A DNA stretch of 15,305 bases. It comes from an uncultured Duganella sp. (GTDB lineage: Bacteria > Pseudomonadota > Gammaproteobacteria > Burkholderiales > Burkholderiaceae). Below, in pieces: positions 1 to 7,120 of this stretch. The translations under genes were made by a program, and so were the position numbers. Positions within the stretch are counted from its first letter, which is position 1. Each line of letters begins with the position of its first letter. The notes under the pieces were generated by a model, which saw only the letters and a list, made by a program, of their open reading frames with translations, did not search any database and was not told the origin of the DNA. Where the stretch lies: the NCBI GenBank assembly GCA_946482335.1, contig CAMLRG010000132.1, forward strand, positions 1 through 15,305, in the 5' to 3' direction.

Positions 1-2075
1 AAGGCATGCTGCTGGACATGCGCCGCCGCGGCGTGGCCATCTGGTTCGTGGTGTACGACCTGCTGCCGCTGCTGCGGCCCGACGCCTTCCCATATGGGAC
101 CAAGAAATACTACGGCGACTACGTCAACTCGATCACCCTGGTGGCCGACGGCGTGGTGGCGATATCGCGCGCCGTATCGGACGAGCTGGCCGAATACCTG
201 GCCGCGCGCCCGAACCGCCGCGCCACCCCGCTGCAACTGGGCTACTTCCACCTGGGCGCTGACATCAACGCCAGCGCGCCGTCGACCGGCCTGCCGGACA
301 ATGCCCAGCTGGTGCTGGACGCCATCGCCGCGGCCCCGAGCTTCCTGATGGTGGGCACCATCGAACCGCGCAAGGGCCAGTTGCAGGCACTGGACGCCTT
401 CGAACAGTTGTGGGCTGCCGGCGTGGAGGCCAACCTGGTTATCGTCGGCAAGGGCGGCTGGCTGGTGGACAACCTGCTCAAGCGCCTGGAAAACCACCCG
501 CAGCTGAACCAGCGCCTGTTCTGGCTGGCCGGCGTGTCGGATGAAATGCTGCTCAAACTGTACGAAAATTGTTCCGCCCTGCTGGCCCCATCGGAAGGTG
601 AAGGCTTCGGCCTGCCGCTGATCGAGGCGGCCCAGCACGAATTGCCGATCATCGCGCGCGGCATCCCCGTGTTCCGCGAAGTGGCGGGCGAACACGCTTA
701 CTACTTCGACGGCAAGGAGCCGCAAGTGCTGGCGGATGCGGTGCGCAACTGGATCGCGCTGGACGCCGAAGGCAAGGCGCCGCAATCGGCGCGCATGCCG
801 TGGCTGACCTGGCAGCAAAGCGCCGAGCAGCTGGTCGACGTGGTGGTACATGGCCATGCCCATGGCCGCTATGCCGCCGGCCGCGTGGCGCCGCAACTGC
901 TGGTCGACGTTTCGGCCACCGCGCGCGAGGACTTGAAGACCGGCATCCAGCGCGTGGTGCGCGCCCAACTGATGCAGCTGATGCAGGTCGATACCACGGC
1001 ATACCAGGTACACCCGGTGTACCTGACCGATGAAGGCGGCCGCTGGCACTACCGCTATGCGCGGCGCTACGAGCACACCCTGCTCGGCACCGACAACTTC
1101 GGCGTGGTAGACGAGGAAGTGCGCGTCAATGCCGGCGACGTGTTCTACAGTCCCGATTTCTTCCCCGGCGCCGTGACCGAAGCGGCGCGCATCGGCGTCT
1201 ACAAGCGCTGGCGCGCGGCCGGCGTCAGCGTCAACTTCCTGGTGCACGACCTGTTGCCGGTGCTGCGACCTGAATTCTTCCCGCCCAACACCGACAAGGT
1301 GTTCGGCGCCTGGCTGTCGGCGGTGGCCGACAATGCCGACCGCCTGGTCTGCATCAGCGCCGCCGTGGCCGACGAAACGCGCGACTGGCTGGCCGCCCGC
1401 GCACCGGGCCGCGCCATGCCGGAACTGGCCGTGGTGCACCACGGTGCCGACATCGACGCTTCGCAGCCATCCACCGGCATGCCCGACGACGCGCCGGCCG
1501 TACTGGCCGATATCGCTTCCGCGCCAAGCTTCCTGATGGTCGGCACCATCGAGCCGCGCAAGGGCCATATGCAGGCGCTGGACGCCTTTGAGCAGCTGTG
1601 GGCCGAAGGCGCCGACGTGCGCCTGGTCATTGTCGGCGGCGAAGGGTGGAAAGGCGTGCCCGATGCGCAGCGCCGCACTATCCCTGCGATCATGTCGCGC
1701 CTGGCCGGACATCCGGAACTGGGCAAGCGCCTGCACTGGCTGCGCGGCGTGAGCGACGAGTACCTGGACGCGATATACCAGGCCAGCGCCTGCCTGCTGG
1801 TGCCAAGCGAAGGCGAAGGCTTCGGCCTGCCGCTGATCGAAGCGGCGCGCCACGGCAAACCGATCATCGCACGCGATATCCCGGTCTTCCGCGAAGTGGC
1901 GCAAGAGCATGCGCACTACTTCGATGGCGCCGGCGGGTCCGACCTGGCACGCGCCATGCGCACCTGGCTCGAACTGCACGCGCAAGGCAAGGCGGCCAGC
2001 TCGGACGGCATGCCGTGGCAAACCTGGGCCGACAATGTGCGCCAGTTGACGTCCAAACTGTTCATCGCTGCCTGA
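1..2075 (+). CDS. Tandem GT4 glycosyltransferase (polymannose/rhamnan synthase-like), 5' end cut by the window
   Basis: This is a cytoplasmic retaining glycosyltransferase with at least two GT4 (GT-B fold) modules. The frame is open to the left edge, so the first ATG at 6 is probably internal. Counting that Met as residue 1, each module has a GTIEPRKG block (residues ~118 and ~514) and an EX7E nucleotide-sugar motif (E199/E207 and E604/E612). The second module begins near residue 297 with VDVS and a KTGIQRVVR block, which the first module lacks here only because it is cut off. The repeats are ~396-405 residues apart and remain similar in DNA. The VDVS/GIQRV opening recalls WbdA/WbpX-type mannosyl- or rhamnosyltransferases of ABC-exported O-antigens (family knowledge from memory). 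The substrate is unknown. It probably makes the backbone that downstream genes decorate. The TGA overlaps the next gene's ribosome binding site. Confidence 0.9.
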   Translation, partial: GMLLDMRRRGVAIWFVVYDLLPLLRPDAFPYGTKKYYGDYVNSITLVADGVVAISRAVSDELAEYLAARPNRRATPLQLGYFHLGADINASAPSTGLPDNAQLVLDAIAAAPSFLMVGTIEPRKGQLQALDAFEQLWAAGVEANLVIVGKGGWLVDNLLKRLENHPQLNQRLFWLAGVSDEMLLKLYENCSALLAPSEGEGFGLPLIEAAQHELPIIARGIPVFREVAGEHAYYFDGKEPQVLADAVRNWIALDAEGKAPQSARMPWLTWQQSAEQLVDVVVHGHAHGRYAAGRVAPQLLVDVSATAREDLKTGIQRVVRAQLMQLMQVDTTAYQVHPVYLTDEGGRWHYRYARRYEHTLLGTDNFGVVDEEVRVNAGDVFYSPDFFPGAVTEAARIGVYKRWRAAGVSVNFLVHDLLPVLRPEFFPPNTDKVFGAWLSAVADNADRLVCISAAVADETRDWLAARAPGRAMPELAVVHHGADIDASQPSTGMPDDAPAVLADIASAPSFLMVGTIEPRKGHMQALDAFEQLWAEGADVRLVIVGGEGWKGVPDAQRRTIPAIMSRLAGHPELGKRLHWLRGVSDEYLDAIYQASACLLVPSEGEGFGLPLIEAARHGKPIIARDIPVFREVAQEHAHYFDGAGGSDLARAMRTWLELHAQGKAASSDGMPWQTWADNVRQLTSKLFIAA

Positions 2076-2078
2076 GGA
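2074..2078 (+). promoter_or_regulatory. Ribosome binding site for the HAD-UbiA gene
   Basis: GAGGA lies 10 bases before the ATG at 2089 and shares bases with the stop codon of the GT4 gene (TGAGGA). It supports 2089 as the start and suggests that the two genes are co-translated from one message. Confidence 0.6.
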
Positions 2079-2088
2079 TCGTGCCGCC

Positions 2089-3543
2089 ATGACCGAAGCC
2101 ATAAGCCTGCAACCCACGCCAAAGCCGCAGCGCGCGGCCGAACCGCCGCTGGTGGTGGACCTCGACGGCACCCTGATCTACAGCGACATGCTGTGGGAAA
2201 GCGTGCTGCTGTTCCTGAAGAAGCATTTCTGGATGGCTTGGCTGCTGCCGCTGTGGCTCTTTCTTGGCAAGGCCGGCTTCAAGGGCCGCATTGCCGCCCG
2301 CGTCGAATTCGAACCCGCCGCCCTGCCCTATGACGAGCAATTGCTGGCCCACCTGCACAGCGAACGCCAGGCCGGCCGCCGCATCGTGCTGGCCACCGGC
2401 TCCGAGCGCAGCGTGGCCGAAGGCATCGCCGGCCACCTGAAAGTGTTCGACCACGTGCTGGCCACCGGCGACGGCATCAACCTGACTTCGTCCAACAAGG
2501 CCCAGGCCCTGGTCGGCCTGTACGGCGACAAGGGCTTCGACTATATCGGCAATTCCAGCGTCGATATCCCGGTGTGGCACGCCAGCCGCGGCGCCTATTC
2601 CGTCACCGCGCGCCCCTTCCGCCTGCCGGACGGCCGTGCCACCGAGCAGATGGGTGCGGCGCGCGGCAACGTGCTGCGCGCTTTCTTCAAGGCTCTGCGC
2701 CCGCGCCAGTGGCTGAAAAACCTCCTGGTATTCGTGCCGATGCTGGCCGGCCACGCCTTCAGCTTGCAAACGATGTACCAGTCGATCGCCGCCTTCGTCG
2801 CCTTCTCGCTGTGCGCTTCCAGCGCCTACCTGCTGAACGATGCGCTGGATGCCCACGACGACCGCCTGCACCCGACCAAGCGTTTCCGCCCGATCGCCGC
2901 CGGCACCCTGCCGCTGCCGCTGGCGCTGGCAGCCAGCCCTTTGCTCGCCATCGCCGCCATCGTGATCTGCCTGCAAACCACGCCGCTGCTGCTGGCAATG
3001 GTGCTGGTCTACCTGGTTTCCACGCTGGCCTATTCCTTCAGCCTGAAACGCCTCCTGATGATCGACATCGTCACGCTGGCCATGCTGTACACCATGCGCA
3101 TCCTGGGCGGCAGCGCGGCCACCGGCATCGCGCCCTCGTTCTGGCTGCTGGCTTTCTCCTTCTTCATCTTCCTCAGCCTGGCCCTGCTCAAGCGCTACAG
3201 CGAGTTGTTCAACCTGCACCGCGCCGGCAAGGAAAAGACCAGTGGCCGCAGCTACACCACGGCCGACAAGGCACCGGTGGGTGTGATGGGCGTGGCCAGC
3301 GCCTTCATGTCGGTGCTGATCTTCATGTTGTACTTCAACTCGAACAACGTGCTGCTGCTGTACCCGAACGCGCACGCGCTGCTGGGCATCGTGCCGCTGC
3401 TGGTGCTGTGGCTGGGCCGCCTGTGGATCCTGGCCGGGCGCGGCCAGGTCAACGAAGACCCCGTGCTGTACGTCAGCAAGGATGGCCCAAGCCTGTTGAT
3501 CTTCGCCCTGTGCGCGGCGCTGGCCGTGCTGGCCTCCGTTTAA
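2089..3543 (+). CDS. HAD-UbiA fusion: polyprenyl-phosphate phosphoribosyltransferase-like membrane protein
   Basis: The protein has 484 residues. The N-terminal ~180 form a HAD hydrolase domain: motif I DLDGT with D24 and D26, motif II around T103, a lysine near K137, and GNSSVD at 154-159 in the motif IV position. The rest (from ~200) is a UbiA-family prenyltransferase with about eight or nine membrane segments, an RPRQWLKN entry motif, the NDxxDxxxD metal site (N250, D251, D254, D258) followed by KRFRPIAAG, and a second acidic site near D326. The RPRQWLKN and KRxRPIAAG signatures fit the decaprenyl-phosphate phosphoribosyltransferase branch (mycobacterial Rv3806c, UbiA) better than the quinone branch. 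Expected reaction: PRPP plus polyprenyl phosphate gives polyprenyl-phosphoryl-5-phosphoribose; the HAD domain could remove the 5-phosphate (inference). DprE1/DprE2-like epimerase genes, needed for arabinose, are absent here. Confidence 0.9.
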   Translation: MTEAISLQPTPKPQRAAEPPLVVDLDGTLIYSDMLWESVLLFLKKHFWMAWLLPLWLFLGKAGFKGRIAARVEFEPAALPYDEQLLAHLHSERQAGRRIVLATGSERSVAEGIAGHLKVFDHVLATGDGINLTSSNKAQALVGLYGDKGFDYIGNSSVDIPVWHASRGAYSVTARPFRLPDGRATEQMGAARGNVLRAFFKALRPRQWLKNLLVFVPMLAGHAFSLQTMYQSIAAFVAFSLCASSAYLLNDALDAHDDRLHPTKRFRPIAAGTLPLPLALAASPLLAIAAIVICLQTTPLLLAMVLVYLVSTLAYSFSLKRLLMIDIVTLAMLYTMRILGGSAATGIAPSFWLLAFSFFIFLSLALLKRYSELFNLHRAGKEKTSGRSYTTADKAPVGVMGVASAFMSVLIFMLYFNSNNVLLLYPNAHALLGIVPLLVLWLGRLWILAGRGQVNEDPVLYVSKDGPSLLIFALCAALAVLASV

Positions 3544-3547
3544 AGGA
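3543..3547 (+). promoter_or_regulatory. Ribosome binding site for the SMR-like gene
   Basis: AAGGA begins on the last base of the upstream TAA stop and ends 7 bases before the ATG at 3555. It is the last clear Shine-Dalgarno sequence in the operon; the following starts overlap their upstream stops. Confidence 0.6.
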
Positions 3548-3554
3548 ACCCGCC

Positions 3555-3899
3555 ATGCAGAACTCCCAATTCCTCGGCATCATGTGGTGCGCCCTCGCCT
3601 CGCTGGCCAGCGCCGCCGCCACCTACCTGATCAAGATGTCCGGCACCGTCGGCGAAGGCTTGTCGCTGGTGCGCCTGGCGTGGCTGGGCGCCGCCTGCGG
3701 CGCCTACGGCATGGGCTTCGTCGCCTATGCGTTCGCGCTGCAACGGCTGCAGATCAGCCTCGCCTATCCCGTCATGACCGCCATCACCATCGCCATGGTG
3801 GCGCTGATCGGCTACTTCGCGTTGCAGGAGCCGCTCGGCACTTCGCGCCTGGCCGGCATCGCGCTGGTGACGGCGGGCGCATTCCTGGTGGCCCGATGA
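3555..3899 (+). CDS. Small EmrE/ArnE-like membrane transporter, candidate lipid-linked sugar flippase
   Basis: The protein has 114 residues with four predicted membrane helices, the size and layout of the small multidrug resistance / DMT superfamily. The end of helix 1 reads YLIKMS, aligning with LMKFS of EmrE. At the position of EmrE's proton-coupling Glu14 this protein has a serine (S19), as ArnE-type undecaprenyl-phosphate-aminoarabinose flippase subunits do (recalled alignment). The LAYPVMTAI stretch in helix 3 and the EPLG loop before helix 4 also fit this group. It is therefore better read as a flippase for a polyprenyl-phosphate sugar than as a drug pump. Directly after the phosphoribosyltransferase-like gene, it may translocate that lipid product. 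ArnE works with ArnF; only one subunit is encoded here, so a homodimer is possible. Its stop overlaps the next start. Confidence 0.85.
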   Translation: MQNSQFLGIMWCALASLASAAATYLIKMSGTVGEGLSLVRLAWLGAACGAYGMGFVAYAFALQRLQISLAYPVMTAITIAMVALIGYFALQEPLGTSRLAGIALVTAGAFLVAR

Positions 3900-5758
3900 A
3901 GCAGTTGCTGCGCACGCCCCTGTCTTTCGGAGCCTTCGCGCTGGTGCTGGCCGTGCTGCTGGCACTCCCCATGGGCAAGCGCATCAAGCTGGCCGGCGAC
4001 GTTGACGAGTACGTGCTGATGACCATTGCCGTCGCCTCGCACGGCAGTCCGGATATCCGCGCCCACGACATTGCCACTGCCAAGCGCCTGATGCCATCTT
4101 ATTTCCGGCCGCGCCTGGAAGCGCTGGAAGCCGGCATCGCCGCAAAACATACTGTCCCGGTGCCGGGCTTTTATACTGGAACGGACGGCGCGACCTACGC
4201 CATCCACTTCTTTGCCTATTCCGCCTTGGCCGCGGTGCCCTACAAGCTGCTGGAGGCGGCCGGCGCCGACCCGCTCAGGTGCTATCAGGCGCTGAACCTG
4301 TTGGCCGTGTTTGGTCTCGGCCTGACGCTGTTCCGCTACTTCGGCAACGCTGGACGCGGCTTCGCAGGCCTGGGCCTGTTCCTGCTTGCGGGTGGCATCC
4401 TGTACTGGAACTGGAGCAGCCCCGAAATCCTGAGCGCCAGCGCGCTGCTGGCAGCCTTCCTCTGGTTCGCCATGGGCGCGCCCATCATCGGTGGCGCGTT
4501 GGCGGGCCTGGCCACCATGCAGAACCCGACCATCGTGTTCGCCCTGGCCTTCCTGCCGCTGCTGAGCGTCTGGCAGCAACGCTCCATCGCACCGCTGTTC
4601 AAGCCGCGCATGGCTGCCGGGCTGGCGATCGGCGTGCTGTTGTTCGCTTTGGCCCCGTTGTTCAATCTCGCAAAGTTCGGGACACCAAGCATCATCGCCA
4701 AGGTCGCCACCTCGCCCGAGCTGGTAAGCAGCGCACGCCTGTTCTCCCTGTTCTTCGACCTGAACCAGGGTATGGTGCTCGCCATCCCCGCCGTCGGGGC
4801 GATGCTGCTGTGCTGGGGTTGGCGCAATGCGAGCTGGCGCCGCGAATTGCAGCTATTGCTGCTGTGCGCCGCCGCGACACTGGCGTTGTGCGTGCCCGCC
4901 CTGTCGGTCGGAAACTGGAATTCTTCGGCCGCCGGCGTGATGCGTTACGCTTTCTGGGCCGCCATGCCGCTGCTGTTCGTCCTGTTGCACCGTTTGCGTG
5001 CCATGGAAACCTGGCCTGCCAAACCGGTCGCCGCGCTGCTGCTTGTGCAAGCGCTTGCGATGGCGGCTAACTTCCGCTACAGCCACGTAGAGTTCAGCCC
5101 CCTGGCACGCTGGATAATGAACCATTACCCAACTGCCTACAATCCTGAGCCGGAACTGTTTGTCGAACGCAGCGCGCGCGGCGAAGTGCCGCTCAATCCG
5201 GCGCGCACCTACCAATGGAAGGACCAGCAAGGCATTGCAGTCAAGACGCTGTACTTCTCCGGTCCTGGTGCGCCAATGCCGGGCGAAAGCCTGTGCGGCC
5301 CGGGCAAGTCCGTGCGTGGCAATAGCGCCCCTGTGCGCGCCGACGCGCATTGGTCATACCTGAACGGGCCGGTGGAATGCAAGCCGCTGCTCAATATCGA
5401 TGCCGGCCAGCCAGGCTTGCTGGCGGGCGGCTGGCAGTCGCCGGACATCGTCAACGGCAAGGTCCCTGGCGTGTGGGGCATTGCCGCCACCACCGCGCTG
5501 ACCGTCGAACTCCCGCCAGGCAGGGCGGTACACAGCCTGCGGGTGGATGGCGACTACCTGCCCGGCACGCCCTCGCCGCGCAGCCGCGTCACCATCAACG
5601 GCCGCAACATGGGCTGGCATGACCTGCGCGCGCCGGTTTTCCTGGAGTTGCCGCCGGATGGTGCGCAGCGCCTGTCCATTGAACTCTTACACGACAAGCC
5701 GCTGCCACACGATGGCAAGCTGCTGTCTTTCTACCTGAAGTCGATCACCCTCATATGA
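3896..5758 (+). CDS. GT-C-like multi-spanning glycosyltransferase, type A copy 1
   Basis: The protein has 620 residues. The start at 3896 overlaps the previous stop (ATGA); the frame is open further upstream, but only antisense to sense within the SMR-like gene. One membrane helix (~12-30) is followed by a first periplasmic loop with GDVDEY (D35, D37, E38), the place where GT-C enzymes carry their acidic catalytic residues. About ten hydrophobic segments follow to residue ~400. A soluble C-terminal region (~410-620) holds two cysteines, C467 and C495, and a beta-rich end containing INGRNMGW. The protein aligns along its length with 11237-13108, sharing GDVxEY, PSIIAK, FDLNQGM and LCGPG. It probably moves a sugar from a polyprenyl-phosphate carrier to a periplasmic acceptor; donor and acceptor are unknown. 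Function rests on architecture, since no named family was recognised. Confidence 0.85.
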   Translation: MKQLLRTPLSFGAFALVLAVLLALPMGKRIKLAGDVDEYVLMTIAVASHGSPDIRAHDIATAKRLMPSYFRPRLEALEAGIAAKHTVPVPGFYTGTDGATYAIHFFAYSALAAVPYKLLEAAGADPLRCYQALNLLAVFGLGLTLFRYFGNAGRGFAGLGLFLLAGGILYWNWSSPEILSASALLAAFLWFAMGAPIIGGALAGLATMQNPTIVFALAFLPLLSVWQQRSIAPLFKPRMAAGLAIGVLLFALAPLFNLAKFGTPSIIAKVATSPELVSSARLFSLFFDLNQGMVLAIPAVGAMLLCWGWRNASWRRELQLLLLCAAATLALCVPALSVGNWNSSAAGVMRYAFWAAMPLLFVLLHRLRAMETWPAKPVAALLLVQALAMAANFRYSHVEFSPLARWIMNHYPTAYNPEPELFVERSARGEVPLNPARTYQWKDQQGIAVKTLYFSGPGAPMPGESLCGPGKSVRGNSAPVRADAHWSYLNGPVECKPLLNIDAGQPGLLAGGWQSPDIVNGKVPGVWGIAATTALTVELPPGRAVHSLRVDGDYLPGTPSPRSRVTINGRNMGWHDLRAPVFLELPPDGAQRLSIELLHDKPLPHDGKLLSFYLKSITLI

Positions 5759-6753
5759 ACATCAAAGAAAACGTGATGGCCGCCACCCCGCAAGTAGCTG
5801 TGGTCATCCCCAGCTACAAGGTGACCCGCCACATCCTTGGCGTGATTGCCGGTATCGGCCCGGAAGTCTCGCGCATCTACGTCGTGGACGACAAATGCCC
5901 GGACGGTTCCGGTGCCTTCGTCAAGGCTAACTGCCAGGACCCGCGCGTCACGGTGGTTGAACACGAGCAGAACCAGGGTGTGGGCGGCGCCGTCATGAGC
6001 GGCTACCGCGCTGCGATTGCAGACGGCATGAGCGTGATCGTCAAGGTCGATGGCGACGGACAGATGGATGCGCGCCTGATCCCTTACTTTGTCGCACCGA
6101 TCCTGCGCGGCGAGGCCGACTACACGAAGGGCAACCGCTTCTTCGACCTGGAGCAGATCGGCCAGATGCCGCCGATCCGCCTGTTCGGCAATGCCGTGCT
6201 GTCGCTGATGACCAAACTGTCCTCGGGCTACTGGAACCTGTTCGACCCGACCAACGGCTACACCGCGATCCACGCCGACGCGGCGCGCCACCTGCCATTC
6301 GACAAGATCAGCAAGCGCTATTTCTTCGAGACCGACATGCTGTTCCGCCTGAACACCTTGAATGCGGTGGTGGTCGACGTGCCGATGGATGCCAGCTATG
6401 GCGACGAAGTGAGCAACCTGAAGATCTCGAAAATCGTCACCGAATTCCTCGGCAAACACGTGCGCAATTTCAGCAAACGCATTTTTTACAACTACTACCT
6501 GCGCAATATGTCGCTGGCATCGATCGAACTGCCGGCAGGCCTGGCCATGCTGGTCTGGGGCATCGTATACGGCAGCGTGCACTGGATCGAGTCGGCGCGC
6601 GCCGGCGTGGCGACGGCACCCGGCACCGTCATGCTGGCGGCGCTGCCGGTGATCATGGGCATGCAACTGATACTGGCCTTCCTCGCCCACGACATCGCTT
6701 CCGTGCCGCAGCGCCCGATCCACCGCATGACGACTTTCATCCGCCATGCATAA
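5755..6753 (+). CDS. GT2 polyprenyl-phosphate glycosyltransferase (DPM1/GtrB-like)
   Basis: The protein has 332 residues. The GT-A catalytic domain opens with VVIPSYK (~16-22), then VVDDK (D45, D46) and the metal-binding DGDGQM (D99, D101), followed by FFETDMLFR near 190-197. These are typical of dolichol-phosphate mannose synthase and GtrB-type enzymes that transfer a hexose from a nucleotide sugar to polyprenyl phosphate on the cytoplasmic face. Two hydrophobic segments (~258-277 and ~287-312) anchor the C-terminus, as in GtrB. The start at 5755 overlaps the previous stop (ATGA); an in-frame ATG at 5776 is a possible alternative because residues 1-8 precede the conserved domain. The next gene is a GtrA, completing the usual GtrB-GtrA pair. 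The sugar (glucose, mannose, galactose or other) cannot be read from the sequence. Confidence 0.92.
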   Translation: MNIKENVMAATPQVAVVIPSYKVTRHILGVIAGIGPEVSRIYVVDDKCPDGSGAFVKANCQDPRVTVVEHEQNQGVGGAVMSGYRAAIADGMSVIVKVDGDGQMDARLIPYFVAPILRGEADYTKGNRFFDLEQIGQMPPIRLFGNAVLSLMTKLSSGYWNLFDPTNGYTAIHADAARHLPFDKISKRYFFETDMLFRLNTLNAVVVDVPMDASYGDEVSNLKISKIVTEFLGKHVRNFSKRIFYNYYLRNMSLASIELPAGLAMLVWGIVYGSVHWIESARAGVATAPGTVMLAALPVIMGMQLILAFLAHDIASVPQRPIHRMTTFIRHA

Positions 6754-7120
6754 GCACTTCCTGAGCTGGCAGTTCGTGATTTATGTCGGCGGTGGCGTGC
6801 TGAGTGCCCTGGTCGATGTCGGCATCATGCAGCTCATGCTGGCCGCCGGCATCTCGGTGCTCGCTGCCGCCAGCACCGGTTTTGCCTGCGGTCTGCTGGT
6901 GAACTACGCCTTCCACGCCCGCGTCACGTTCCGCCAGATGCACAGCGGCGCTGCCTTCGCCCGCTACCTGTGCCTGGTGGCCGCCAACTACCTGCTGACA
7001 CTGGCGCTGGTCAGCGCCGGGCAAGCGCTGTTCGGCAGTCCCCTGATCGGCAAGCTGGTATCGCTGCCGCTGGTGGCCCTGAACGGTTACCTGCTGGGCA
7101 AGCTATGGGTGTTCCGATGA
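6746..7120 (+). CDS. GtrA family membrane protein, candidate polyprenyl-phosphate-sugar flippase
   Basis: The protein has 124 residues and four membrane segments. It matches the GtrA pattern: an opening FVIYVGGGVLSALVD helix, NYAFHARVTF after helix 2, ANYLLTL in helix 3, and a final helix ending GKLWVF at the C-terminus. GtrA proteins are thought to move the lipid-linked sugar made by GtrB to the periplasmic side. It starts inside the last codons of the GT2 gene (8-base overlap), and its stop overlaps the start of the next gene. Together with that gene it forms the classic order GT2 donor synthase, GtrA, GT-C transferase. Confidence 0.92.
   Translation: MHKHFLSWQFVIYVGGGVLSALVDVGIMQLMLAAGISVLAAASTGFACGLLVNYAFHARVTFRQMHSGAAFARYLCLVAANYLLTLALVSAGQALFGSPLIGKLVSLPLVALNGYLLGKLWVFR

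Noticed and set aside
2062..3375. Long minus-strand open frame (437 codons) opposite the HAD-UbiA gene
   Set aside because: It mirrors the HAD-UbiA coding sequence; the product is Q/H/G-rich with no recognisable motif.
2574..3554. Upstream in-frame extension of the SMR-like gene
   Set aside because: The extension is an out-of-frame reading of the HAD-UbiA gene, rich in R, P and A. The ATG at 3555 has a good ribosome binding site and gives the normal SMR length.
6481..6490. Run of six T in the GT2 gene as a frameshift site
   Set aside because: The frame continues normally through the run with conserved GT2 and membrane sequence downstream, and no alternative product is apparent.
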